From contig JBGAIM010000017.1 in NCBI GenBank assembly GCA_044225555.1, forward strand, positions 94,264-158,263: a stretch of DNA of 64,000 bases, in the 5' to 3' direction. Within the stretch, counting starts at the first letter, position 1. Every line of letters starts with the position of its first letter. Below the pieces are notes generated by a model. It was not told the DNA's origin. It worked only from the letters and a program-made list of their open reading frames with translations, and made no database searches. The position numbers were made by a program, and so were the translations under genes. Below, in pieces: positions 53,120 to 62,296 of this stretch. The stretch comes from JADLHS01 sp044225555. GTDB taxonomy: Bacteria; Verrucomicrobiota; Verrucomicrobiia; Limisphaerales; JADLHS01.

Positions 53120-54838
53120 TTATAGCAGCCCTAGTTCTCCCCGAATCTGCACGCCATCAATGCTTGAGGTTCCGCCCGACAACAAGCCTTCACCAGAAGA
53201 GGCGTAACCCGGAATGATCCGGTTCAGCTGATTTTGGGTTGAGCCCAGATGCTTGCGGATGATTTCGCCGAGGACCGAACGATAGTCGGACGAGCGGCGC
53301 AGATAGCCCGCCAGCACGCCGGTGTTGGCGGCGTACATCGTGCCGCACGTGGCAATATTCGTTGTGCGCGGACCAACTTTCCATGGAATGTTTTCTACAT
53401 CGCTGCAGCCAAACACACCGGTGCCATTGGAGGAGCCGTAGCCTTTGACTCCGCCGCCGGCAACATACATGACCCCGGCTTCCGCGTGATCGGTACCGCG
53501 GTCGGCGTTTTCCACGGAGGTGCGGCCGAACTCCGACAGCGTGACTACGATGGTGTTATCCCAGGTTGCCTTGTCGGCGTAATTCATGAAGTACTTCCGC
53601 AGGGCGTACATCGCCCAGCCGACGGATTGCAGCAGGTTCGCGTGTTGGCCGGTCGCACCGCCCTGGGTTTGGTGCGTGTCGAATCCGCCGATTTCCGTGC
53701 CGGCGATGACGGCATCGGTTTTGTTCAGAATCATCGCCGCCGCTTTGAGGTTGCTGAAAAAGCCGTATTGATTGGTCGGCACGACATATTTGGCCGTGGT
53801 GGTGCCGCCGCCCGCCGGACGCTGAAAGCCGCCATTCTTGGCATTGGTCGTCGGGAACAGGTAATAACCTTGAGAATCATTGCTAGCACCCGGATACCAC
53901 GCCGTGTCGCCGTCGGTTTTGGTGTCGTCGCGAAAGGTATTTCCCGCCTCGGAGAAATCCATGTTCGAAAAGATCCGTAGCGTGTTGGTCATGTTCTCGT
54001 ACTGCAAATCGAGCAGTTCGCGATTGCGCTTGGCTGGGAAGGGATAGTAGTTGGCGCCGGCAATGGCGTTGAAGGCCTTGCTGTCACCAGCAGGCGTAGG
54101 CACGCCGAGCAGGTCGTAACGCGTGGGGCTGGTCAAATTGGTCATGGCCGCTTCCGAGCCGCGCAGGATGAGCGGGAGCGCGGACTGGATGGAAATGCCG
54201 GTGAGCGGCGCGGTATTGGCCAGCCCGGACTCCATGATGGTGCGGTAGAAAATGCCGTCCTTGGAGAGGTTGTTGTTCGGGTTGCCGTTTTCCCAATAAT
54301 TCTGCGAGTCGAAGTGCGAGCGTGACTGTTTCGGGTAGGCGACGCGGTGGAGCAGGGCGAGATCGCCCGCGTTGTAAACCGGCGCGAGGAACTTCAACGC
54401 CGGATGCAGCGCGGCGAAGCCGTTGCCGGTCGGGATGGCCCGATTGTAGAGGTAAGTCGGGTCGGTCGGCGTCCGGGCCGTGCCCAGCATGTCCGAAAAC
54501 TGGGTCATGTCAGCGCACGCGCCGGTCTGCGAGTACAGGTTCGGGTTGTAATTGGGATTTAGCGGATCGGTGGCGATGGGATCCTTGGGAATACCGATGT
54601 TGGGGCGGATGTTGAGGTATTCCGAGTCCTGGATCGGAAGGATGTTGTTCAACCCGTCGTTACCGAACCGCAGCCAGACGAACAGAACTTTCTTGCCATT
54701 CAAACCAATGCTGCCCTCGGCCAGCGCACGCTTCATCACGAACGGAATGTCCGTGAGCGTGGACAGGGCGATGGCCATGCCGGTCTTGAACGAGCGGCTC
54801 AGAAAGACGCGCCGCGAGTAGATGTCGAAGTTGTGCAT
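53120..54838 (-). CDS. DUF1501 protein (sulfatase-like fold), exported
   Basis: 572 residues. N-terminus YSRRVFLSRSFKTGMAIALSTL resembles a twin-arginine signal. Body typical of DUF1501: KVLFVWLRFGNDGLNNILPI, HPALKFLAPVYNAGDLALLHRVAYPKQSRSHFDSQNYWENG, GFDTHQTQGG, VVTLSEFGRTSVENADRGTDHAEAG, and YVAGGGVKG. The family is related to alkaline phosphatase/sulfatase folds; its activity is not established. It follows the DUF1800 gene by three bases; pairs of this kind are a hallmark of the PVC group and are probably one functional unit. Confidence 0.92.
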   Translation of the reverse strand: MHNFDIYSRRVFLSRSFKTGMAIALSTLTDIPFVMKRALAEGSIGLNGKKVLFVWLRFGNDGLNNILPIQDSEYLNIRPNIGIPKDPIATDPLNPNYNPNLYSQTGACADMTQFSDMLGTARTPTDPTYLYNRAIPTGNGFAALHPALKFLAPVYNAGDLALLHRVAYPKQSRSHFDSQNYWENGNPNNNLSKDGIFYRTIMESGLANTAPLTGISIQSALPLILRGSEAAMTNLTSPTRYDLLGVPTPAGDSKAFNAIAGANYYPFPAKRNRELLDLQYENMTNTLRIFSNMDFSEAGNTFRDDTKTDGDTAWYPGASNDSQGYYLFPTTNAKNGGFQRPAGGGTTTAKYVVPTNQYGFFSNLKAAAMILNKTDAVIAGTEIGGFDTHQTQGGATGQHANLLQSVGWAMYALRKYFMNYADKATWDNTIVVTLSEFGRTSVENADRGTDHAEAGVMYVAGGGVKGYGSSNGTGVFGCSDVENIPWKVGPRTTNIATCGTMYAANTGVLAGYLRRSSDYRSVLGEIIRKHLGSTQNQLNRIIPGYASSGEGLLSGGTSSIDGVQIRGELGLL

Positions 54839-54841
54839 AAT

Positions 54842-57800
54842 TTATTGCTCCTGGAATCGTTGCTGGGCCATCAGCATGGCCACCATGCCGCGGACGCGGG
54901 TATCGTAGGTGGCGCCGGTGTTGCTTTGGGCGCTGAATGCTGACGCGGTGGTCCCATTGTCGGCGGTGTTGAGGTAATCAATGGCGGCCTGGCGATAGAG
55001 CGCCAAATTGGCCGCACCTTCCGCGGGGTAGAGAATTCCCAGGAAATAATCAGCCACGGCGGCGGCGTCATTCCAACTTCCGGAGGGCAGCCGGGCTTTG
55101 AGCAAACCTACCGGGTCGCAGACGTTGTTGCCCGCGTCGTCGCCCGTGCCGGAGTTGCAGAAGGCCTGTACGTGGCGGATGCGCTCGACCAGCGTGCCCG
55201 CACTGATCCACGGCGAAGCATCCTCCGCGTAGCCATCCGGCGCGCCGCGATCAAAGAGGTCCATTCCGCCCATGCGATTGAGCGGCGAGGCAAACGAATA
55301 ACCGTCAGCGGTTGCGGTAAACCCGCCGCCGGCGTTGGTGCCGCGCAACGCGCGCACCGTGCTGGCGACGAATTCCAGCGGCGTCTTCACCTTCTGCGCA
55401 TTGCCGGTGTGACTCCGGAACAGGTCGGAATTGAAAATCGTGTTGAGTACGGCGCGGACATTGCCTTTCGGCGTGCTGTTTTCCCAAGCCAGCATGCACT
55501 GATGCACGAGTTCGGCTTCGGCGGAGCGGCTCGGGTTGGTGTAATCGTAGAACGCGTAGTCTTCCACCAGGTCGGTGCGCGTGGTCGGATTGGGGAATCC
55601 GTCGTGCACAAACAGCCGGCAGAGTTTGACCGAGATGAATTCCTCCGTGAACGGTTGATTGGCGAGGTGGCCAATCACGTCGTAGGCATCTTGAATTCCG
55701 TTGGTGGTGCTCGTCGCGCGCGCGGGGATGTTCAACTGATAACTGTTCCCTGCCCACGGCGGGCCAAAGCGCGCCGGTACCGTTTTCCCCGGGAAAAGCG
55801 CGCCACGATTGGTGCCGTGATTGCCGGACTTGAAGTTGAACGCGAGCGTGCCGATCGTGTTCGCCTTGCTGGTGCTGTTGGTGTTGGGATAGTAGGTAGC
55901 GGAAGCGGGTGCGAAAGGATTGTTCGCGTTCACCGAGTCAACCAGTTCCACGGACCAGCCGGTCCAGGCGCGCGACATAATGACGATGTCGTTCTGGTCA
56001 TAACCGTTGTCCACGCCATACGTGAACAACTCCAGCAACTCGCGCGCGTAGTTTTCATTCGCGATGTTGTTGTTGTTGCCCTTGCTGTTGACGGAATCGA
56101 GGTAAACGATCATGGCCGGACTTTCGGCGCTGATCTTAAGCAGGTCGTAGAAGGTGCAGTTCGGATTCAACATGGCATTGCGCCACTTGTTCATCTCGCG
56201 CCATTCCCAGTCGGTTGCCAGTTGATCTGCCGTGGTGCTGTCAAAGCCAAGCCCCTGCAGATAATCGCTGCTCTTGGACCATTGGGTGACGAAATGGTTT
56301 TCCCAGAACTGGGAGAGGACCTCGAACAATTGGCGGGGAGAACTTACCGCGTGCTGGCAGAACCACGACCGATAATCGCTCACCCGCGCTTGGGCCTGGC
56401 CCATGCGCCGGTAAACGCCCGCCAGTTCCGTGTCTGGACTGCTGGTGAGTGCGCTGCCGCTCAACCGGACGGTGAGGGTGCGGCTCGACGAGGGAACATA
56501 CCAGTAACTGATTGTATAAGTCTGGGCGTTGGTGACCGGAACGACTTGAAAAACCGAGTCAGCGCTGCCCGCTCCCGCGGCTGTAGCGACGACATGCAAG
56601 CTGCCGTTGCCCGAATGGGCCACGGTCGAACTCACAGCTGAATTTGTGAAATCAGTCGTGTTGGTCCACGGATAGGTCAGCGGGGCTTCAAAATCGCCAT
56701 TGACCAGGAGATTCGGTCCAACACCCGCGTTGGTGCCCGCGACGAGTTTGAGGTCATCAACGTAACAATCCCCGGCGCCGGACAAATAAATGTAAAGTTG
56801 TGGTGTGGTGGTCGCCGTGCCCGTGGCCTGGGCATAAACCCACGTCGGTGTCGGCGGAATACTACCCGCGGAACTGACCAGATTCGCGCCGCTGCCATTT
56901 TGCACGCGGAGTTTGCTTGAGGTCGGCCCCGGCAGATACCAGTAGCTTAGGGTGATCTTGCTGTTGTTGGTCAACGCGGTGATGAATCCCTGGCGAAGAT
57001 TGTGGGCGTTGACACTTCCAGCGACCGCTGATCCCATGCGAAGACAGCTGCTGCCGGAATGGGAAACACTGTTGGTGATGAAGACATTCGTAATCGCACT
57101 ACCGATCGTCACCCAGGTCGGCGCCAGGGCGGATTCAAAATCGCCATTCACGAGAAGATTTGGCCCCACGCCGGCGTTTGTGCCCTCCACCAATTGAATG
57201 TCGTCTACGAACACCTCCCCGGGCTGCGTCATGAACAGATAGAGATTGGTCGTGTTAAGCGATCCCGTGATCGAGATGTAGGTCCAATTCGTCGTCGGGT
57301 CGGAGGGGATGGCATTGGTGACTTCGAGGATGCTCGCCTCGTTGATGGTCTCCGGCACGCCCTCCATGTTCACCTGCTCATCAATGAAAGCCTGTGGATT
57401 GTCGGCGTAGGCGGCGAGCAAGTCCGGCGTTGGTCCGTAGGCCAGGCGGTTCAACACGGTTGCCAGCGCCATTTTGTTGCTGCCCATCGAAGTCGCACTC
57501 ATGCGGAAGAATCCGCTGTCGCCCGTGAAGTTTGTGTTGCGCCATTCGTAGGCCAGATTAGTGATCGCCACCGGCCCGTTCGTTGTCATGTTGGTCGAGT
57601 AGCCCGTCACGTACGGCATGAGCACGAAGTTCGGGTTCAACGTGAACGGCGCGCTCGGATTCGTGGCGCTGTAAAAATAATAAGCGTCGGCGCCGGGCGA
57701 AGGCGCCACCCGCAAATTCTTTTGCGGGCCGGAAACGACAATGCTGTCAATCTTCGGCGGCGGAGGTTCAGTTGCGTGGGCAGGTTTGAGAGAGATTACG

Positions 57801-57847
57801 GTGAGCCCGACTAGCACCGTCCGAACAACTGATTGTTTCATGTTCAC
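54842..57847 (-). CDS. DUF1800 protein with inserted carbohydrate-binding-like modules, exported
   Basis: 1001 residues with signal peptide. Residues 25-120 contain a copy of the phylum's C-terminal module placed N-terminally (DAYYFYSATNPSAPF ... GFFRMSAT). DUF1800 begins at about 125 (ATVLNRLAYGPTPDLLAAYADNPQAFIDEQVN), is interrupted by about 280 residues with two jelly-roll (CBM4/9-like) modules (NLLVNGDFESALAPTW..., NLLVNGDFEAPLTYPW...), and resumes at ELAGVYRRMGQAQ through FWENHFVTQW, NENYARELLELFTYGVDNGYDQNDI and LCRLFVHDGFPNP. The insert lies at a loop of the helical domain. A TTGACA box (minus strand, 57889-57894) could drive the operon DUF1800-DUF1501-DNRLRE. Confidence 0.9.
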   Translation of the reverse strand: MNMKQSVVRTVLVGLTVISLKPAHATEPPPPKIDSIVVSGPQKNLRVAPSPGADAYYFYSATNPSAPFTLNPNFVLMPYVTGYSTNMTTNGPVAITNLAYEWRNTNFTGDSGFFRMSATSMGSNKMALATVLNRLAYGPTPDLLAAYADNPQAFIDEQVNMEGVPETINEASILEVTNAIPSDPTTNWTYISITGSLNTTNLYLFMTQPGEVFVDDIQLVEGTNAGVGPNLLVNGDFESALAPTWVTIGSAITNVFITNSVSHSGSSCLRMGSAVAGSVNAHNLRQGFITALTNNSKITLSYWYLPGPTSSKLRVQNGSGANLVSSAGSIPPTPTWVYAQATGTATTTPQLYIYLSGAGDCYVDDLKLVAGTNAGVGPNLLVNGDFEAPLTYPWTNTTDFTNSAVSSTVAHSGNGSLHVVATAAGAGSADSVFQVVPVTNAQTYTISYWYVPSSSRTLTVRLSGSALTSSPDTELAGVYRRMGQAQARVSDYRSWFCQHAVSSPRQLFEVLSQFWENHFVTQWSKSSDYLQGLGFDSTTADQLATDWEWREMNKWRNAMLNPNCTFYDLLKISAESPAMIVYLDSVNSKGNNNNIANENYARELLELFTYGVDNGYDQNDIVIMSRAWTGWSVELVDSVNANNPFAPASATYYPNTNSTSKANTIGTLAFNFKSGNHGTNRGALFPGKTVPARFGPPWAGNSYQLNIPARATSTTNGIQDAYDVIGHLANQPFTEEFISVKLCRLFVHDGFPNPTTRTDLVEDYAFYDYTNPSRSAEAELVHQCMLAWENSTPKGNVRAVLNTIFNSDLFRSHTGNAQKVKTPLEFVASTVRALRGTNAGGGFTATADGYSFASPLNRMGGMDLFDRGAPDGYAEDASPWISAGTLVERIRHVQAFCNSGTGDDAGNNVCDPVGLLKARLPSGSWNDAAAVADYFLGILYPAEGAANLALYRQAAIDYLNTADNGTTASAFSAQSNTGATYDTRVRGMVAMLMAQQRFQEQ

Positions 57848-57967
57848 AAACTGAATTGTCGCGCCACAGTGCGCCCCCCGATAAATCCTGTCAAGTAACG
57901 GATTCAGATTTTAGAACGCCTGATTGTGCTCGACTTCCATCTCGTTGAAACCTAGACAGATTTGTCC

Positions 57968-59347
57968 ATGACTCGCGCAGGAGATGACCATGCCGAAGCC
58001 CCCGCCCCGGGCCATGCCCCGTTTCCGCCGGGGCTGAACAATGCCTTTCTTTTTTCGGCTTTCAATGCGTTGTCCTTTCAAATCGTGCTCGGCAGTCCAA
58101 TGATTCTTTACGCGAAGTCGCTCGACGCGAGCGCCACCGTGCTCGGCATCATCGCGGGCATGATGCCGTTACTGGTGATCTTCCAAATTCCGGCGGCAAG
58201 TCACATCAACCGCATCGGCTATCGTCGTTTCGTGCTGGCCGGTTGGAGCACGCGGGTAATGTTTATCTTTGCGATGGCCCTCGTGCCCATCGCTGGTGTG
58301 TTTCTCAACGCGGGCAGTCAGCTTGGTCTGCTCCTCGCGCTGCTGTTTTGCTTCAACCTTTCGCGCGGCATCTCGAGCTGCGCGTGGCTGCCGTGGATTA
58401 CGTTGCTGGTGCCGGGCGATATGCGCGGACGCTACCTCGCGCGTGACGCGGCGGTGCAAAACCTCGCGAGCTTCGTGACCTTCCTTGTCGCCGCGCTCAC
58501 CCTCGCCGGCGCGACGCGTGCGTGGCAGTTTGCGGCGCTGTTTGCTTTCAGTGCCGTGATGGGTGCGGTGAGCCTGCTGTTTCTTAAGCGCATTCCCGAT
58601 GTGCCGATCACCGAAGCGGCCAATCCGTCCAATGCTCCCATACCCTGGCTCGAGATGGCGCGGTATGCTCCGTTTCGCAAATTGCTGCGCGTGGTGGTGG
58701 TTTGGTCCGTGGCGTATGGAGGCATCACTGCGTTCACCGTCACCTTCCTCAAAGTTCACAGCGCCCTGACCGATGGCAAGATTCTCCTGATGAGTTCGGT
58801 GGCGTTTCTCGGCGGCGTGAGCAGCTTGTGGCTGCTCGGCTCGCGCTTTGACCGTGTCGGGAGCAAGCCGGTGCTTGGCGCCGCCGGGGCCGCGTGGTTT
58901 GCCGTCTTAATCGGCTGGTTGCTCCTTGCGGGCGGTGCATTTCCGACTTCGCTCGCCCTGGTGTTGATTCTCCAATTCCTGATGGGACTGCTGGCGGCCT
59001 TGGTCAATATGGCGAACAACAAGCTGGCGATGGGCGTGGTGCCAGCGATGGGCCGCAATCACTTCTTCGCAATTTATTCCGTGGTGGCCAATGTCACGCT
59101 TGGCCTGTCGCCTATCGTGTGGGGATTGTTGATCGATGCGGTGGGAGACCGAACTCCCTTCTGGCTTGGCCTCGAATGGAATCGGTTCAGTTTCTTCTTC
59201 GCCGGTGCGGCGTTGGCGTTCGTGGTGATGCTCGCAATTGTGCGTCGCCTGGATGAGCCCAAGGCCGCCAGCATGGAAGCGCTTTTGCGGGAGATCCTGA
59301 TTCAATCGCCCCAAAGATTCTGGCTGCGCTTCTGGCCGCGAGGTTGA
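57968..59347 (+). CDS. MFS transporter
   Basis: About 459 residues from ATG 57968 (a TTG two codons before is less likely). Twelve helices, with the sugar-cation-type start NNAFLFSAFNALSFQIVLGSPMILYAKSL, the cytoplasmic loop NRIGYRRFVLAGW and the large middle loop after FLKRIPDVPITEA. Substrate unknown. It stands between two DUF1800-DUF1501 loci on the opposite strand, so it may move a product they release, but that is only position. Confidence 0.85.
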   Translation: MTRAGDDHAEAPAPGHAPFPPGLNNAFLFSAFNALSFQIVLGSPMILYAKSLDASATVLGIIAGMMPLLVIFQIPAASHINRIGYRRFVLAGWSTRVMFIFAMALVPIAGVFLNAGSQLGLLLALLFCFNLSRGISSCAWLPWITLLVPGDMRGRYLARDAAVQNLASFVTFLVAALTLAGATRAWQFAALFAFSAVMGAVSLLFLKRIPDVPITEAANPSNAPIPWLEMARYAPFRKLLRVVVVWSVAYGGITAFTVTFLKVHSALTDGKILLMSSVAFLGGVSSLWLLGSRFDRVGSKPVLGAAGAAWFAVLIGWLLLAGGAFPTSLALVLILQFLMGLLAALVNMANNKLAMGVVPAMGRNHFFAIYSVVANVTLGLSPIVWGLLIDAVGDRTPFWLGLEWNRFSFFFAGAALAFVVMLAIVRRLDEPKAASMEALLREILIQSPQRFWLRFWPRG

Positions 59348-59422
59348 GCACTGACGCACGCCGCGGGAGGGCACGCGGCCTCCAGGATCAATTGGTGAGA
59401 TTGTAATCGCTCGTCATTGTCG

Positions 59423-59441
59423 GCCGGGTGTCCTACCCGGC
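59423..59441. repeat. GCCGGGT dyad between convergent genes
   Basis: GCCGGGT-GTCCT-ACCCGGC with GCGCTTCAA attached on its right. Read in reverse it gives TTGAAGCGCCGGGT, close to the TTGGAGCGCC ends at 47115. A second weak dyad GCCGCG...CGCGGC lies at about 59357-59378. Either could end transcription from both genes. Confidence 0.6.
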
Positions 59442-59449
59442 GCTTCAAC

Positions 59450-60571
59450 TCACCCGTAAATCGCCATCGGCTCGAGCGTGAAGTTCGGGAAGACCTGGTC
59501 CAACTTGTCTGAACCGTGCCGCGTTAGGATCGGCGCGAGCACGTTGCGATAGTTCGTCGTCACTGGCAAATCGCCCGGGCCTTCGAGAACTTCGCGACTC
59601 AGGCCGGGCCACTTGCCCAGCGTGCGACCGCCGTGAATGCCGCCGCCCATCACGAACATCACACTACCGCGACCGTGGTCCGTGCCAAACGCAGAATTCT
59701 CTTCCACGCGCCGACCGAACTCCGTCATCACGACGACTGTGGTGTGCTGCACCTCCGAGCCGAGGTCTTTGTAAAACGCGGACAACCCGCGTGCCAGCCG
59801 CGTGATCAGCGGGTCCATGATGAGCGATTGACTGAAGTGCGAGTCCCAGCCACCCAAATCCAACGACGCTGCCTGCAGGCCGACGCGCGCTTTGATGAGC
59901 CGTGCCACCTGAATCAGCCCGCGCGAAAACTCATCCGTGCCGTAGTCCGCGCCGTTCGCCGGGTAATACGCCGATTGACGCAACTGATCCACGCGCTCCA
60001 TGGCTGCGAGCGTATCGCGTCCGGCCGATGCGAGCAGATCGGTTTGCATTCCGTAGAGCTTCGCCAGCGACCGTTTGAGCTGGGCGCGATTGTCGCCGAG
60101 GGAGAAATCATCCAGCGATTGCAACACCGTCGCGGTCGGCGCACCGCGCAGGCATTCGGGAACCGCCCGGCCCAATGCCACCGCCGACAACGGGCCGCTG
60201 CTCGCTTGGTTCTGTGCGCGCAAAAAACGGCCCAGCCAGCCGCCGGCGGCGACGCCACCGTGCTCCATGAGGTCCTGCGCCTCAAAGTGCGATCGGGTGT
60301 CATCTTCCGAACCGGCGGCATGGACAATTGCCAGCGCACCGTCCTTGTAGGCGGGCTCGAGTGCGCCCAACAGCGGGTTCAATCCGTAAAAGTCATCCAG
60401 CGCCACGGCCTGTTTCTTGCCGATGGCGATGCGCGGTCGCGCGCGGTAGTAACCATCGTCCTGCAATGGCGCAACGAGATTGAGGCCGTCCGCAGCACCG
60501 CGGAGAAAGATGACCACCAACGTCTGGCGTTGATCGCCATTGCCGGTCAGGAAACTTTGGACGCCATTCAT
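59450..60571 (-). CDS. DUF1501 protein, second locus
   Basis: 373 residues with no signal peptide: MNGVQSFLTGNGDQRQTLVVIFLRGAADGLNLVAPLQDDGYYRARP is the start of the domain itself. Other blocks: HAAGSEDDTRSHFEAQDLMEHGG, DLGGWDSHFSQS, VVMTEFGRRVEENSAFGTDHGRGSVMFVMGGGIHGGR. Shorter than the copy at 53120. It begins one base after the DUF1800 stop. Without an own export signal it may ride with its Tat-exported DUF1800 partner, an inference. Confidence 0.92.
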   Translation of the reverse strand: MNGVQSFLTGNGDQRQTLVVIFLRGAADGLNLVAPLQDDGYYRARPRIAIGKKQAVALDDFYGLNPLLGALEPAYKDGALAIVHAAGSEDDTRSHFEAQDLMEHGGVAAGGWLGRFLRAQNQASSGPLSAVALGRAVPECLRGAPTATVLQSLDDFSLGDNRAQLKRSLAKLYGMQTDLLASAGRDTLAAMERVDQLRQSAYYPANGADYGTDEFSRGLIQVARLIKARVGLQAASLDLGGWDSHFSQSLIMDPLITRLARGLSAFYKDLGSEVQHTTVVVMTEFGRRVEENSAFGTDHGRGSVMFVMGGGIHGGRTLGKWPGLSREVLEGPGDLPVTTNYRNVLAPILTRHGSDKLDQVFPNFTLEPMAIYG

Positions 60572-60572
60572 A

Positions 60573-62090
60573 TCAGCATCGTTGAAACGCCGGTGCCGCG
60601 AGCAGCAACGCCAGGCCCGCGCCGGATTCGTTGTAGGCTTCGACCTCGTCCGCTATTGCCTTGCGACCCAGCAGATGCGCCATCAAGCCGGCATCGCCGC
60701 CGGAACTTTTTTGCAACGTCGTGAAATCTATCTTTGTTCCCTTGATCTTGTTCTCACTCAGGGCGAGCGCAAAATTCCAGCGCCAGAGCAACGTGCCCAT
60801 CCACGGTCCGGCCGGTTCGGGATAACCATCCGGCGTCGGATAGCTGAACGGCGCGTGCCCCATGCGCCGCAGATAACCAACAATCTCCAGTCCCGAATCC
60901 GTGCTCGCGCCCGTCGCGCGCAACGCCGACACGATGAAGTTGAACGGTCGCTTGAACTTGTTCCCGCGCTGTTGGCGAAATTCCTCCGTCGCAAACAACA
61001 CCCGCAACGTAGAGCGAATATCGCCATCCGTTCTCGCGAATTCCGCCGCCACCGTTTCCATCGCACTCGCTGGCGGTTCATCGGCAATGAAACGCTGGCA
61101 CAACTTTGTGCTGATATGTTTGGCCGTGGCCGGATGCGCCATAACAATTTTCAACACACGATCCAGTTCCTCGCGACCGAGCCGTTCGCGTTCTTCGTTG
61201 GTCGCATTAACGGGCAGGGCAGGGACTTGATGGCCCAACACTTCCTTGGCTTCGACGTCGTGCAGATGCGGTTTGAACTCCACCTTGCCGATCTCAAGAT
61301 ACGGCTTCTGATTCGTCGAGCGCACCGTCCAGCCCGTCAGACAACGCGCCACTTCCATTACGTCCTTCTGCGAGTAGCCGCCGTGCACGCCCAGCGTGTG
61401 CAGCTCCAGCAACTCGCGGGCGTAGTTTTCGTTCGGTTTCTCCGACATGTTCTCGCGCCGGTTCACGCGACCGTCCAGATACCAGAGCATCGCCGGACTC
61501 AACGCCGACGCGCGCAGCATGTCGGGGAATTTGCCCAGCGCGTGCTGGCGAATCACTTCGCGATCGGCGGCCACCGTGAGCCATTTGCAGTCGCCCTTGG
61601 AGGGATCAATGTTGAAATGGTCCGACCAGAACTGGACCATCACCTCATGCAATTGCCATTCGGAAAACACCGCGCGCGCCAGCGTGCCGCGCATCAGTTC
61701 GTTGTGGAGCAACTCATCCTGATACTCGAATAATTCTCCGAGCGGCAATCGCAACGTCTCAAATCGCCGCACCGCCAGTTCACCGGCTTCGTCCTTGATC
61801 TGCTCCGGGTTCAACTGTTCCTCGATGTAGGCCGACGCCGCCTGCTCCGGCGTGGAAGCCAGTTTCGTCACGCGTTCGTAATCGCCCGGGCGTGCGCCGA
61901 ACGCCACCCGGTTCAGCGCGTGCGTGATCGGATCAATCTGCTCCGTGAGCGGCGGATGAAAGGGGCCGACCGGTTTCTGCTGCGCGTAAAGCACCGTCAA
62001 CTCGCGCGGTAACTGGTCGCAACCGACCGTGGCCAGCAAGGCCGCCGTGCCGCCGCCCACCTTGAGGAAATGTCGGCGGGAGAAGTTCAT
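60573..62090 (-). CDS. DUF1800 protein, second locus, Tat-type export signal
   Basis: 505 residues. Twin-arginine signal SRRHFLKVGGGTAALLATVG, followed directly by a Cys that could make it a lipoprotein. An uninterrupted DUF1800 domain: ITHALNRVAFGARPGDYERVTKL, FWSDHFNIDPSKGDCKWL, KPNENYARELLELHTLGVHGGYSQKDVMEVARCLTGW, STKLCQRFIADEPP, and the terminal LLAAPAFQRC. It lacks the modules inserted in the copy at 54842. Operon partner is the DUF1501 gene one base downstream. Confidence 0.93.
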   Translation of the reverse strand: MNFSRRHFLKVGGGTAALLATVGCDQLPRELTVLYAQQKPVGPFHPPLTEQIDPITHALNRVAFGARPGDYERVTKLASTPEQAASAYIEEQLNPEQIKDEAGELAVRRFETLRLPLGELFEYQDELLHNELMRGTLARAVFSEWQLHEVMVQFWSDHFNIDPSKGDCKWLTVAADREVIRQHALGKFPDMLRASALSPAMLWYLDGRVNRRENMSEKPNENYARELLELHTLGVHGGYSQKDVMEVARCLTGWTVRSTNQKPYLEIGKVEFKPHLHDVEAKEVLGHQVPALPVNATNEERERLGREELDRVLKIVMAHPATAKHISTKLCQRFIADEPPASAMETVAAEFARTDGDIRSTLRVLFATEEFRQQRGNKFKRPFNFIVSALRATGASTDSGLEIVGYLRRMGHAPFSYPTPDGYPEPAGPWMGTLLWRWNFALALSENKIKGTKIDFTTLQKSSGGDAGLMAHLLGRKAIADEVEAYNESGAGLALLLAAPAFQRC

Positions 62091-62107
62091 TCAGCTTTTA
62101 GCGTAAC

Positions 62108-62293
62108 GCAGATTGGTAATCTGCTGTGTCGCCGAATGGCATTCGGCGAGGCTTCCGCATATACGCGACGTTCGAATTCTCCACTGTCTGCGTATTGCCA
62201 ATCCGCGATACGGCAGGATGCCATCCTGCGCTACGATCGAGTTGTGTGTGCGAAAGTTCATTAGAACTCTGGGAGCGCCGCCGTCTCGGCGGC
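62108..62293. repeat. Cluster of five short palindromes
   Basis: Dyads: GCAGATT-GGT-AATCTGC (62108-62124), CGCCGAAT-GGC-ATTCGGCG (62130-62148), GCGTATT-GCC-AATCCGC (62190-62206, one mismatch), GCAGGAT-GCC-ATCCTGC (62213-62229), GCCGCCG-TCT-CGGCGGC (62277-62293). Four share a 3-nt GGT/GGC/GCC loop with AT-type flanks. They fill the 206-bp gap before the DUF1800 gene. No gene is seen there. The last dyad follows the stop of the membrane protein gene and could end its transcript. Confidence 0.9.
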
Positions 62294-62296
62294 AGT

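Noticed and set aside
55172..56641. 489-residue open frame opposite the long DUF1800 gene
   Set aside because: Arg/Val-rich shadow of a well-supported gene.
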